DNA from: Nitrospirota bacterium
GTDB lineage: Bacteria; Nitrospirota; JACRHL01
Direction: 5' to 3'
Assembly (NCBI GenBank): GCA_029858285.1
Contig: JAOUFN010000018.1
Span: forward strand, 1 to 48,650
Length of the DNA stretch: 48,650 bases
The notes below the pieces were generated by a model. The model made no database searches and was not told the origin of the DNA. It was given only the letters and a program-made list of their open reading frames with translations. The position numbers and the translations under genes are program-made. Below are positions 27,602 through 35,816 of the stretch, piece after piece. The number at the start of each line of letters is the position of its first letter. Position 1 is the stretch's first letter.

Positions 27602-27991
27602 ATGAAAAAGCGGCCCATCGCCAGGCCCATCGTTCTGTTCCTTGCGCTGACAGCAATTGTCAGCGGCCTGTTTGTGTTCGGGGGCCAAAATACCTCGCGG
27701 GCGGAATACGGGGACATCACCCTGAACCGCCACGCCGAAAAGGCCGGCATGCCGCCGGTGGTGTTTCCCCACTGGTTCCACCGCATCCGCTTCAAGTGCA
27801 AGGTGTGTCACCCGGCCATTTTCGAGATGCGCGCGGGCTCCAACGACATCACCATGAAGAAGATCGTCAACAAGGAGTTCTGCGGCCGTTGTCACAACGG
27901 CACCATCTCCTGGCCGCCGCTCTACTGCGACCGCTGTCACGCGGGCAAGAGCGACATCACCATTCCGAAGGCCCGCGGCTTCGTGAAGTGA
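27602..27991 (+). CDS. c7-type triheme cytochrome (1)
   Basis: A 129-residue protein started at ATG 27602, which has GAGG 6 nt upstream; ATG 27590 lies before that site. A signal peptide or anchor spans about residues 9-33. Three haem motifs, CKVCH, CGRCH and CDRCH, follow the pattern PPVVFPHWFHRIRFKCKVCH, where His residues before the first motif should be distal ligands. This is the class III / c7-like triheme family that TIGRFAMs models as nanowire_3heme (TIGR04257, from memory). Such small cytochromes shuttle electrons in the periplasm. It is divergent from the OmcE-like operon and followed 58 nt later by a second triheme gene. Confidence 0.87.
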   Translation: MKKRPIARPIVLFLALTAIVSGLFVFGGQNTSRAEYGDITLNRHAEKAGMPPVVFPHWFHRIRFKCKVCHPAIFEMRAGSNDITMKKIVNKEFCGRCHNGTISWPPLYCDRCHAGKSDITIPKARGFVK

Positions 27992-28025
27992 CCCGGTGGC
28001 GCCGCGACTGATGCGTTGCGTGTGT

Positions 28026-28045
28026 AAGGATTGAGCAAGGATTGA
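28026..28045 (+). promoter_or_regulatory. Duplicated ribosome-binding element
   Basis: AAGGATTGA occurs twice (28026-28034 and 28037-28045) directly before the ATG at 28050. Each copy contains AAGGA, the second at workable spacing. It supports the chosen start of the second triheme gene. Confidence 0.6.
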
Positions 28046-28049
28046 TGCC

Positions 28050-28751
28050 ATGACCCATCTTCGGAAACTCCTCATTGTTCCGGCCCTGTGCGCGGCCGTG
28101 GTACTGGCGCTGTTCGCCCACGGCCCCGTGGTGCAGGCGCAGGACAAGCCGACCGCAGCCAAACCCGCCGACGGAAAGCCGACGGAAGACGCCTTCTTCC
28201 AGTCCCTCATCGACCCCAAGCAGGCGATCTGGATGGACAGCACCGGCCAGATTGCCGGCACCGGCGACCCCAACGGTTTCGCGGGCGAAGCCTTCAAGAT
28301 GGGGCGCGGCGCCCATCCCGAGGCGCTGGAACTGTCCAAACTGCCCACCGACGTCTACGGCCTGGTGGACTGGGCCCGCGCCATTCGCGAAGGCTATGTC
28401 ACCCCGCGCCATACCCTGGACCCGGCCAAGCAGGACAGCCCGGACGACAAGCCGTTCGGCCTCGCCCTGCTCATTCCGGCCAAGTCCGAGAGCATGCCGG
28501 ACGTGATCTTCCCGCACGACATCCACACCATGTGGCTGACCTGCAACAACTGCCACCCGGAAATTTTCGCCATGAACGGGGCCATGAACAACAAGGTCAT
28601 GACCATGCCGAAGGTGGCTTCCGGCGAGTACTGCGGCCGCTGTCACAACCGCATCGCGTTCCCGCTTTCGGACTGCAACCGCTGCCACGTGCACGACAAG
28701 GGCACCGGCGCCCCCGAGGGCGTGAAAGTGCCCGCCGACTACACCCCCTAA
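28050..28751 (+). CDS. c7-type triheme cytochrome with long N-terminal spacer (2)
   Basis: A 233-residue protein with a signal peptide (MTHLRKLLIVPALCAAVVLAL, cleavage near VQA-QD). A haem-free segment (about residues 35-150, with repeated FxxSLIDPKQAIW and DWARAIREGYVTPR features) precedes the triheme domain: DVIFPHDIHTMWLTCNNCH, CGRCH and CNRCH. The FPH..H element before the first haem motif matches its neighbour. The long leader segment may be a docking region. As the last gene before a large hairpin it probably forms a two-gene operon with the first triheme cytochrome, giving periplasmic carriers for the divergent conduit genes. Confidence 0.87.
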   Translation: MTHLRKLLIVPALCAAVVLALFAHGPVVQAQDKPTAAKPADGKPTEDAFFQSLIDPKQAIWMDSTGQIAGTGDPNGFAGEAFKMGRGAHPEALELSKLPTDVYGLVDWARAIREGYVTPRHTLDPAKQDSPDDKPFGLALLIPAKSESMPDVIFPHDIHTMWLTCNNCHPEIFAMNGAMNNKVMTMPKVASGEYCGRCHNRIAFPLSDCNRCHVHDKGTGAPEGVKVPADYTP

Positions 28752-28803
28752 GGGGAAAAAACCGGCCCCGGTCCGGGGTGGGACATTTCCGCTGCGTCGT
28801 CAT

Positions 28804-28838
28804 GGGGCGCGGGTCCGTACCACACGGGTCCGCGCCCC
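28804..28838 (+). terminator. Long hairpin after triheme operon
   Basis: A 15-bp stem including two G-T pairs (arms 28804-28818 and 28824-28838) with a 5-nt loop lies 53 nt past the triheme stop. There is no U-tract, so Rho-independent termination is not certain, but the position between two operons fits an end or processing signal. Confidence 0.5.
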
Positions 28839-28929
28839 TTGCCGCTTCCCCCGCGGGAGGCCCGCGGCGAGACACTCTCCCGCACCATGGCGGTTGCGCA
28901 ACCCCCCTCCGCCGGGCGATCCTGACACC

Positions 28930-30654
28930 ATGCACCCACTGCTCCGCACACTCTCCTACATCCGCCCCTACCGGCGCCTGGCGCTGGCCTCGCTGAGCCT
29001 GGCCGCCCTCACCACCCTGCTGGAGCTGGCGCCGCCGTGGATCCTCAAAACCGTGCTCGACGACGTCCTGCCCGGCTCTCGCCTGCACCTGTTTTATGGG
29101 CTGATGGCGGCTTTGGTGCTGGCCTACGCGGGGCGCGCCTGCTCCAACATGGGGCGCATCCGCCTCAACAACACCCTGGAGCAGCGCGTGGTGTTCGACA
29201 TGCGCGACCACGTTTACCGCCGCCTGCAACTGCTGTCCCTGGACTATTTTGACGACCGCGCCACGGGCGAAATCATGTCGCGGGTGAACAACGACGTGAA
29301 CAACATGGAGCGGGTGTTCATCGACGGTGTGGAACAGTTCCTGATCGCCGCCCTGACCCTGACCGGCGTCGCCACCATGATGTTCCTGCTCGACTGGAAG
29401 CTGGCGCTGGCGGCCCTGGCCCCCATCCCCCTGCTGGTGCTGGGGGGCGTCCTCTACACCCGCCGGGTGCACCTGCTCTACACCTTGATCCGCCGCAAGC
29501 TGGCGGTGATGAACGCCCAGTTGCAGGACAATATCTCGGGCATTCGCGAAATTCTCTCCTTCAACCGCCAGGATTTCGAACGCGGACGCTTTGCCGCCAC
29601 CAGCCAGGAGTACGCCGAAGCCAACCTCAAGGTGATGCGCCTGTGGTCGGTCTACTCCCCCTCCATGCTGTTCACCGGCGCCCTGGGCACGGTGTTGATC
29701 GTGGGGCTGGGCGGCCCGCGGGTGATGAACGGCAGCCTGTCCCTGGGCAGTCTGGTGGCCATGCTGCTCTACCTGGCGCTGTTTTACGCGCCGGTGAACC
29801 AGATTCACGGCATCAACCACATGCTGCAGCACGCCCTGGCCTCGTGCCGCCGGGTGTTCGAGATCATCGACGCCGAACCGATGATCGCCGACCGCCCCGG
29901 CGCCTTGCCCCTGCCCGCTCCGGTGCGCGGCGAGGTGATGTTCGAGGACGTCTCCTTCCGTTACCGGCCGCAGATTCCGGTGCTGGACCATGTGTCGCTG
30001 TCGGTGGCCGCCGGGGAGCACGTGGCGCTGGTGGGGGCGTCGGGCGCGGGCAAAAGCACCGCCGTGAAGCTGCTGATGCGTTTTTACGACCCCACCGACG
30101 GGCGCGTCACCCTGGATGGGCACGACCTGCGCGATATCCCCGTCGTCAACCTGCGCGATCAGGTGGCCCTGGTGTCCCAGGACCCGTTTCTGTTCAACGG
30201 CACGGTGCGCGAAAACATCCTCTACGGACGGCTGGAGGCCACCCCGGAGGAGATGCTGGAGGCCGCCCGCGCCGCCCAGGTGGACACCTTTGTGAGCCTG
30301 CTGCCGGAAGGCTATGACACCCGCATCGGCGAGCGCGGCATTCGCCTGTCGGGGGGCGAGCGCACCCGCATCGCGGTGGCCCGCGCCCTGCTCAAGAACC
30401 CCCCGGTAGTGATTCTCGACGAGGCCACCGCCAGTGTCGACACCGCCACCGAGCGGCTGATTCAGGACGCCACCGAACGGCTGATCGAGGGGCGCACCAC
30501 CTTCATCATCGCCCACCGCCTGTCCACCCTGCGCACCGTGGACCGCATCCTGGTGCTGGACGATGGTCACATCGTGGAGAGCGGCACCCACGACGAGCTG
30601 GTGGCCCGCCAGGGCGCCTACGCCAGCCTGTTCGAAACCCAGATCGCCATCTGA
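28930..30654 (+). CDS. MsbA-like ABC exporter (fused TMD-NBD)
   Basis: A 574-residue half-transporter; the ATG at 28930 begins MHPLLRTLSYIRPYRR, the usual amphipathic start, so the in-frame ATG at 28894 is rejected. Residues 1-320 hold six expected transmembrane helices. The nucleotide-binding domain has Walker A GASGAGKST, Q-loop LVSQDPFLF, signature LSGGERTRIAVARALL (LSGGE instead of LSGGQ), Walker B VVILDEATASVD and H-loop IIAHRLSTL. The family works as a dimer exporting lipids, peptides or drugs. Substrate cannot be told from sequence; the neighbouring cytochrome genes might suggest an envelope component, but the hairpin between argues for a separate unit. Confidence 0.92.
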   Translation: MHPLLRTLSYIRPYRRLALASLSLAALTTLLELAPPWILKTVLDDVLPGSRLHLFYGLMAALVLAYAGRACSNMGRIRLNNTLEQRVVFDMRDHVYRRLQLLSLDYFDDRATGEIMSRVNNDVNNMERVFIDGVEQFLIAALTLTGVATMMFLLDWKLALAALAPIPLLVLGGVLYTRRVHLLYTLIRRKLAVMNAQLQDNISGIREILSFNRQDFERGRFAATSQEYAEANLKVMRLWSVYSPSMLFTGALGTVLIVGLGGPRVMNGSLSLGSLVAMLLYLALFYAPVNQIHGINHMLQHALASCRRVFEIIDAEPMIADRPGALPLPAPVRGEVMFEDVSFRYRPQIPVLDHVSLSVAAGEHVALVGASGAGKSTAVKLLMRFYDPTDGRVTLDGHDLRDIPVVNLRDQVALVSQDPFLFNGTVRENILYGRLEATPEEMLEAARAAQVDTFVSLLPEGYDTRIGERGIRLSGGERTRIAVARALLKNPPVVILDEATASVDTATERLIQDATERLIEGRTTFIIAHRLSTLRTVDRILVLDDGHIVESGTHDELVARQGAYASLFETQIAI

Positions 30655-30747
30655 CCGGATTCACTCCGCCTCCACCGCCGCCTCCACCGTCAACGGCGCG
30701 CCGACCAATCACCACATCCCGGCGCGATAAGGTCCTCCTCCCACAGG

Positions 30748-30753
30748 TATAAT
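30748..30753 (+). promoter_or_regulatory. TATAAT box 8 nt before cbiD
   Basis: A perfect TATAAT ends 8 nt upstream of the cbiD ATG. No -35 match sits at 16-18 bp and there is no Shine-Dalgarno between it and the ATG. If used, it would give a leaderless or nearly leaderless mRNA. Confidence 0.35.
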
Positions 30754-30761
30754 CCCCGACG

Positions 30762-31886
30762 ATGGACCGGGAGCCCAAAGACAAATCCACCCTGCGCACC
30801 GGTTTCACCACCGGAGCCTGTTCCCAGGCGGCGGCGCGGGCGGCGGCAGAGATGCTGGCCAGCGGCGGGGACCGCGAACGGGTTACCGTGCGGCTGCCCA
30901 TGGGGCGCCGGGTGACCTTTGCCCTCGAGCGCCACGAACGGCATGCGGACGGTTCCGTCACCTGCTCCGTGGTGAAGGACGCCGGGGACGACCCCGACTG
31001 CACCCACGGCGCCCACCTCACCGCCACCGTGCGGCGCACCCCCGAAGCCGGAGTGACGCTGGAAGGGGGCGACGGCGTCGGCACCATCACCCGCCCCGGT
31101 CTGGGGCTGCCGGTGGGGGGACCGGCCATCAACCCGGTGCCCCGGGAACACATCCTGCGCGAGGTGCAGGAAGTCATCGACGCCACCCCGGAGTTCAGCG
31201 GCGGCATGCGCGTGACACTGGCCGTGCCCGGCGGCGGAGAAATGGCCAAACACACCCTCAACGACCGCCTTGGCATCGTGGGGGGCATTTCCATCCTCGG
31301 CACCACCGGCATCGTGCGGCCTTACTCCACCTCGGCGTTCCGCGCCTCGGTGACCCAGGCCATCCACGCGGCGGCGGCCCAGGGGTGTACCCACATCGCC
31401 ATCACCACCGGGGGACGCAGCGAAACGGCGGCCCGCGCCCTGCTGCCGCACCTGCCCGGCGGCGCCTTTGTGCAGATGGGCGATTTCGTCGGCCACGCCC
31501 TGCGCGAGGCGGCCCGCGCCGGTCTCCGCCGGGTGACCATCGTGGGCATGATCGGCAAATTGTCCAAACTGGCGGACGGCAAGCGCCAGACCCACGCGGC
31601 GGGCAGTCAGGTGAATACGAAAATGCTCGCCACCCTGGCGCGCAAGCTGGGGGCCGACCGGGTGCTGGCGGCGCAGATCGCGGTGGCCAACACCGGCCGT
31701 CACGCCATGGACCTGGCCACGGCGGCGGGCATCGCGGGATTGCCGGACGCAGTGTGTCGGCGCGCCGCCGGGCACGCCGGGCGTTTTGCCGGCGACACCG
31801 TGGCGGTGGACGTGGTGATGACCGATATGGAAGGGGTGGTGACGGGGCGCTCCCGGTATCCGGGGACTGTGGAGACTGCGGGCTGA
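30762..31886 (+). CDS. cbiD: Cobalt-precorrin-5B C1-methyltransferase
   Basis: A 374-residue protein of usual CbiD length. The diagnostic N-terminus LRTGFTTGACSQAAARAA is followed by VTVRLPMGRRV, VVKDAGDDPDCTHGAH, a Gly-rich VGTITRPGLGLPVGGPAINPVPR and GGISILGTTGIVRPYS. CbiD adds the C1 methyl group, using SAM, after ring contraction in the early-cobalt (anaerobic) route to vitamin B12. Downstream cbiC and cbiET on the same strand act later in the same pathway. No later Met gives a sensible N-terminus, so the start at 30762 is retained despite the missing ribosome binding site. Confidence 0.95.
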   Translation: MDREPKDKSTLRTGFTTGACSQAAARAAAEMLASGGDRERVTVRLPMGRRVTFALERHERHADGSVTCSVVKDAGDDPDCTHGAHLTATVRRTPEAGVTLEGGDGVGTITRPGLGLPVGGPAINPVPREHILREVQEVIDATPEFSGGMRVTLAVPGGGEMAKHTLNDRLGIVGGISILGTTGIVRPYSTSAFRASVTQAIHAAAAQGCTHIAITTGGRSETAARALLPHLPGGAFVQMGDFVGHALREAARAGLRRVTIVGMIGKLSKLADGKRQTHAAGSQVNTKMLATLARKLGADRVLAAQIAVANTGRHAMDLATAAGIAGLPDAVCRRAAGHAGRFAGDTVAVDVVMTDMEGVVTGRSRYPGTVETAG

Positions 31887-31920
31887 AGGCGCCGGCAGCC
31901 CATTCGTCCCGCTCAACACA

Positions 31921-31950
31921 TTGACCGTTCCACCCCGTCCCGCCTATCCT
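31921..31950 (+). promoter_or_regulatory. Promoter candidate for cbiC-cbiET
   Basis: TTGACC (31921-31926) and TATCCT (31945-31950) are separated by 18 bp in the 111-bp gap after cbiD. It would allow cbiC and cbiET to be expressed apart from cbiD. The leader would be about 40 nt. Confidence 0.4.
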
Positions 31951-31997
31951 CAACCCACCCCCTCCCGATGATTTGATCCCGCCCCCAAGGAGTCCCC

Positions 31998-32690
31998 GTG
32001 TCCACTTCGCCGCCCGTCAACGTCACCGAACAGCTCACCGCCAGGGGGCGTGCCATCGAAGAGGGCAGTTTTGCCATCGTCGATGCCGAGGCCCGGGGCC
32101 ACCACTGGGCCGAAGCGCCATGGCAGGTGGTGCGCCGCATCGTCCACGCCACCGCCGATTTCGACTTTGTCACCGCCACCGCCATGTCGGATGACGCGGT
32201 GACGGCAGGCATCGCCGCCATCCGCGCCGGGGCCCCCATCGTGTGCGACGTCGAGATGATCGCCGTGGGCCTTTCCAAACCGCGGCTGGAGCACTTTGGC
32301 TGCCGCACCCACGTGCACATTTCCGACCCCGACGTGATCGAGCAGGCCCGCGCCGAAAACTCCACCCGCGCGGTGATGGCCATGCGCAAGGCCAGAACAC
32401 AGTTGCACGGCGGCATCGTGGCGGTGGGCAACGCCCCCACCGCCCTCCTCGAGGTGTGCCGCATGGTGCGCGAGGAGGGCATCCTCCCGGCGCTGGTGGT
32501 GGGGGTGCCGGTGGGCTTCGTGTCCGCCGCCGAATCCAAGGAAGAGGTCCTCACCCTGCCGGTGCCACACATCGTCTGCCGGGGCCGCAAGGGCGGCTCC
32601 AGCATCGCCGTGGCCGCCCTGCACGCCCTGCTGGCGCTGGCCGAGGCCCAGGAAAACACGGAAACAAGGAAGGCCGTCGAGTCCGCATGA
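31998..32690 (+). CDS. cbiC: Precorrin-8X / cobalt-precorrin-8 methylmutase
   Basis: A 230-residue protein with a GTG start; AAGGAG lies 5 nt upstream (31987-31992). Family landmarks include the N-terminal IEEGSFAIVDAEA, RRIVHATADFDF, a central VCDVEMIAVGL, and GNAPTALLEVCRMV followed by PALVVGVPVGFVSAAESKE. CbiC moves the methyl group from C11 to C12 to make (cob)hydrogenobyrinic acid. Its end overlaps the next start as ATGA, so it is translationally coupled to cbiET, whose product makes its substrate. Confidence 0.95.
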   Translation: MSTSPPVNVTEQLTARGRAIEEGSFAIVDAEARGHHWAEAPWQVVRRIVHATADFDFVTATAMSDDAVTAGIAAIRAGAPIVCDVEMIAVGLSKPRLEHFGCRTHVHISDPDVIEQARAENSTRAVMAMRKARTQLHGGIVAVGNAPTALLEVCRMVREEGILPALVVGVPVGFVSAAESKEEVLTLPVPHIVCRGRKGGSSIAVAALHALLALAEAQENTETRKAVESA

Positions 32691-33952
32691 ACCCCACCAG
32701 CGAAGCCAGTCCGAACAGCCTCATCCGCGTCATCGGCATCGGCAGCGGCGCCCGCGCGGGCATCTGCCCCGGCCATGCGGAAACCATCCTCGGCGCGGAA
32801 CTGCTGATCGCCTCCCGGGAGCATCAGGAACTGTTCCCGGAGTTCCCCGGCAAGCGCCTGGCCATCACCAGCAACATGCAGGAGGTCACCGCCACCTGCA
32901 AGGCGGCGCTGGGCAAGTTCCGCGTGGTGGTGCTGGGTTCCGGCGACCCCAATTTCTTCGGCATCGGCCGTTACCTGATTTCCCAACTGGGGGCCGCCAG
33001 CGTGCGCATCGAGCCCGCCGCCAGCTTCATGCAGACGGCCTTTGCCCGCGCAGGGCTGCCGTGGCACGAGGCGGCGCTGGGTTCGGTACACGGCAAGCCC
33101 ATCGAGATCGCCTCGGCGCTGGCCCGCCACCACCCCATCGTGGGGCTGTTTACCGACCCCGACAACACCCCCCAGGCCGTCGCCCGCCACCTGATCAGCA
33201 CCGGGTTCAAGGGAGTCACCTGCCACGTGGTGTCGCGCATCGGCCATCCCGACGAGCAGATCAAAAGCGCCAATCTGGAAGAGACCGCCGGCCAGACCTT
33301 TCCCGAACCCAACGTGCTGATTCTGGTCCACCGCGAACCGCCCCGGCGGCGGCTGGTGCTGGGCCTTCCCGAGGAAACCTTTGTCCACCGCAAGCCCAAG
33401 GCCGGCCTCATCACCCGCCGCGAGGTGCGCGCCCTGGCGGTGGCCAACCTGCATCTGGCGGAGGATTCGGTGGTGTGGGACATCGGCGCCGGGTCCGGCT
33501 CGGTGGCGGTGGAATGCGCCCTGTTCGCCACCCAGGGGCATGTGTACGCCATCGAAAAAAACGCCGAGGACGTGCAGAACATCTGCGCCAACGTCACCGC
33601 GTTCGGGGTGCTCAACGTCTCTCCGGTCCACGCCACCGCCCCCGAGGGGCTGGCCGACCTGGCCGATCCGGACGCCGTTTTCATCGGTGGCACCGGCGGC
33701 CAGATGGGCTACCTGCTCAACGAGGTGCTGCCGCGCCTCAAACCCGGCGGAAGGCTGGTGCTGACCTTCGCCACGCTGGAAAATCAGGCCCAGGCCCAGG
33801 CATGGTTCAAGGAACGCGGCATCCCCATGGAGATCACCCAGATTCAGGTGTCGCGCGGAGTGCCGATTCTGGACCTGACCCGTCTGGAGGCCCAGAACCC
33901 GGTCACGCTGATGGCCATCACCCGTCCCCAGGTCGACCCGAACACCGCCTAG
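32687..33952 (+). CDS. cbiET: Fused cobalt-precorrin-7 C5- and cobalt-precorrin-6B C15-methyltransferase
   Basis: A 421-residue CobL-type fusion. Residues about 14-215 are the CbiE tetrapyrrole methylase domain (VIGIGSGARAGICPGH, VVVLGSGDPNFFGIG, PEPNVLILVHR). Residues about 235-405 are the CbiT decarboxylating methyltransferase with SAM loop VVWDIGAGSGSVAVE and AIEKNAEDVQNICANV. The fusion methylates C5 and C15 and removes the acetate carboxyl at C12 of the corrin ring. The start at 32687 overlaps the cbiC stop; a longer frame from 32243 runs through cbiC and is not real. The rest of the B12 pathway is not in this window. Confidence 0.93.
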   Translation: MNPTSEASPNSLIRVIGIGSGARAGICPGHAETILGAELLIASREHQELFPEFPGKRLAITSNMQEVTATCKAALGKFRVVVLGSGDPNFFGIGRYLISQLGAASVRIEPAASFMQTAFARAGLPWHEAALGSVHGKPIEIASALARHHPIVGLFTDPDNTPQAVARHLISTGFKGVTCHVVSRIGHPDEQIKSANLEETAGQTFPEPNVLILVHREPPRRRLVLGLPEETFVHRKPKAGLITRREVRALAVANLHLAEDSVVWDIGAGSGSVAVECALFATQGHVYAIEKNAEDVQNICANVTAFGVLNVSPVHATAPEGLADLADPDAVFIGGTGGQMGYLLNEVLPRLKPGGRLVLTFATLENQAQAQAWFKERGIPMEITQIQVSRGVPILDLTRLEAQNPVTLMAITRPQVDPNTA

Positions 33953-34001
33953 ACCACGCCCCGTCCCCCGCACGGTGGAGCGTGGCCGCATAAAATGTCC
34001 G

Positions 34002-34031
34002 TTGACAGCAGAGGGGGGCGCAGGCTAGGAT
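34002..34031 (+). promoter_or_regulatory. Promoter of tRNA-Asp
   Basis: TTGACA (34002-34007), an 18-bp spacer and TAGGAT (34026-34031) end 27 nt before the tRNA, a typical distance for a stable-RNA promoter. Confidence 0.75.
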
Positions 34032-34058
34032 TCTGCTCCTTTTCGGGGGTGTGTATCA

Positions 34059-34135
34059 GGGGCCGTAGTTCAGTCGGTTAGAACGCCTGCCTGTCACGTA
34101 GGAGGTCGCGAGTTCGAGTCTCGTCGGCCCCGCCA
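34059..34135 (+). tRNA. tRNA-Asp (anticodon GTC)
   Basis: A 77-nt cloverleaf with a GGGGCCG/CGGCCCC acceptor stem, G discriminator and encoded CCA (34133-34135). The anticodon GTC is at 34093-34095 within CCTGTCACG, and the T-loop GTTCGAGTC is present. The encoded CCA and the promoter just upstream mark an intact gene. Confidence 0.97.
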
Positions 34136-34302
34136 CACACCATCCAGTCCGCTCGGGGGTTCCCCTCCCGCGCGGTTCTTCCTGTATCATTACCCGCTGC
34201 GCGCCTCCCCCCCTGCGGGGCGGGAGTCGCCGCGCCGGAATGTCGGGAGCACAGGGCTCCCGCAGGGTCGGCGCGCAAACCCCGAACCGGAACGACATCG
34301 GC

Positions 34303-34998
34303 ATGAACGACAGCGTCCTGCAGATGGTGCTCTCCGCCGGATGGCTCACCAAACTGGTGTTGGCCACCCTGGTGGGGTTCTCCGTCGTCACCTGGGCCGT
34401 GATTTTTTCCAAATGGCGGACCACCCGCGCCGTGGGCATTGCCGACGGTAAATTCCTCTCCTCCTACCGCACCGCTCCGTCCCTCTCGGCACTGGCCGGA
34501 AGCGGCCTGAACCCGGAACGCGGCCTCGGCTATGTGTTCACCGACGCCATGCAGAAGGTGCGGCGTCATCAGGGCGAGTTTTCCTCCGACTGGCTGTCCA
34601 TTCTGGAGCGTCGCCTGCGCGGCTCCATCCGCGAGGAGGTTGCCAGCCAGGAGCAGTACCTGGGCATTCTGGCCACCACCGCCAACGTGGCGCCGTTCAT
34701 CGGCCTGCTCGGCACCGTGTGGGGCATCATCGACGCCTTCCGCGACATTGCCGCGCAGGGCAGCGCCAGCATCGCCGCCGTGGCGCCCGGCGTGGCCGAG
34801 GCCCTGGTGGCCACTGCCGCAGGCCTTTTCGCCGCCATCCCGGCGGTGGTGTTCTACAACTTTTTTATCAACGGCATCCGCTCCCGCGCCGCGCAGATGG
34901 AGGCGTTTTCGGTAGAAATGCTCGACCTGTTGCACGAGTTCGGTCCCGGTGGTTCCTCCGGCAATGCCTCCGGAGGGCAGGCGGGGGAACGGCAATGA
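34303..34998 (+). CDS. TolQ/ExbB/MotA-type proton-channel protein
   Basis: A 231-residue inner-membrane protein. TM1 lies about 15-36 ([21 protein letters not shown]); TM2 and TM3 follow about 130-200, with [22 protein letters not shown] and [26 protein letters not shown], which contain the conserved polar Thr positions of the family. Closest in style to TolQ (TolQ and ExbB are hard to separate by eye). ATG 34303 gives the usual MNDSV start; a frame opening at 34240 is less likely. Normally the next gene encodes TolR/ExbD; here the next one, overlapping by ATGA, is a coiled-coil lipoprotein. No tolR, tolA, tolB or pal is nearby, so the partner is missing or elsewhere. Confidence 0.88.
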   Translation: MNDSVLQMVLSAGWLTKLVLATLVGFSVVTWAVIFSKWRTTRAVGIADGKFLSSYRTAPSLSALAGSGLNPERGLGYVFTDAMQKVRRHQGEFSSDWLSILERRLRGSIREEVASQEQYLGILATTANVAPFIGLLGTVWGIIDAFRDIAAQGSASIAAVAPGVAEALVATAAGLFAAIPAVVFYNFFINGIRSRAAQMEAFSVEMLDLLHEFGPGGSSGNASGGQAGERQ

Positions 34999-35816
34999 CC
35001 CGCCTGCGCTGGCCGGGGCAAGCGGAGCGGCTCAGGACACCGGGGCGCCAGACCTTGGGGTGCCTGGCGCTGGCGGCGGCCTTGCTGGCCGGTTGCGCCA
35101 CCCAGCGCGACATGGACATGGCGGTGGCCGACCTGACCAGCCTGCGCCAGACCCAGGATGAACACTACCGCGCCCTGACCGCGCGCCTCGACCAGCGCGC
35201 CGGTGAACTGGCGGCCACCCAAAGCCACCTGTCGGCCTCCCAGAGCGAGTTCCGCGCCGAAAGCGAGTCCATCGCCAGTCAGGTGGCGCGCCTTGGCACC
35301 TCTCTGGCGGCGCTGGAAAAAGACATCGCCAGCCAGGACAACCGCCTCAAGGGCCTGCAGAACACCCAGGCCGTGGGCATGGGGGCGCTGTCGGAGCGCA
35401 TCGACACCAACCAGACCAAACTGGCAGGCCGTCTGGACGCCCAAACCACCACCCTGGACAAGTTCGCCACCGAGGTCGGCACCCGCGTGGACGCCGACCG
35501 CAAGGATCTGGATGCCCTGACCGTGCGCGTGGCCACCCTGTCCGACTCCCTCACCAAGCAGCAAAAGACCCTGGTCACCCTGGCCAAAAAGCTCGACGCC
35601 CTGGACAAGAAACTGGCCGCCGCTCCCGCTGCGGGCGCTGGCGAGGCGGGTGGCGGAAGCAGCGCCGACGTGGCCGCCCTGCGCAAGCAGGTGGACTTCC
35701 TCGGCAAGCAGTTGCCCACCCAGGTGGACGCCCAGAACAAGGCCATCAAGGACATCCAGACCCTGCTCTCCGATCTCAACAAGCGCATCAAGGCACTGGA
35801 GGGGCAGGGGCGGTGA
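34995..35816 (+). CDS. Coiled-coil outer-membrane lipoprotein
   Basis: A 273-residue protein. Lipobox LLAGC (Cys34) followed by Ala, so outer-membrane sorting is expected. From about residue 40 to the end it is mostly heptad-like (for example [19 protein letters not shown] and [15 protein letters not shown]), interrupted by an Ala/Gly-rich stretch near 210-220, and closes with an additional helix [19 protein letters not shown]. No TPR as in CpoB/YbgF is seen. Translational coupling with the TolQ-like gene (ATGA) and with mutL (GTGA) is clear. A long periplasmic coiled coil tied to the outer membrane could connect to the channel in place of TolA-Pal, which is speculative. Confidence 0.75.
   Translation: MTRLRWPGQAERLRTPGRQTLGCLALAAALLAGCATQRDMDMAVADLTSLRQTQDEHYRALTARLDQRAGELAATQSHLSASQSEFRAESESIASQVARLGTSLAALEKDIASQDNRLKGLQNTQAVGMGALSERIDTNQTKLAGRLDAQTTTLDKFATEVGTRVDADRKDLDALTVRVATLSDSLTKQQKTLVTLAKKLDALDKKLAAAPAAGAGEAGGGSSADVAALRKQVDFLGKQLPTQVDAQNKAIKDIQTLLSDLNKRIKALEGQGR

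Noticed and set aside
30655-30761. Cobalamin riboswitch before cbiD
   Set aside because: I looked for a B12-box and a structured leader of about 200 nt; the 107-bp gap has neither.
34056-34439. Minus-strand protein containing ADETRTRDLLRDRQAF
   Set aside because: This is the common false translation of the reverse strand of a tRNA gene and its flank.
34303-35816. A normal tolQ-tolR pair
   Set aside because: The second protein has a lipobox and a coiled coil and lacks the single N-terminal transmembrane helix and short periplasmic domain of TolR.
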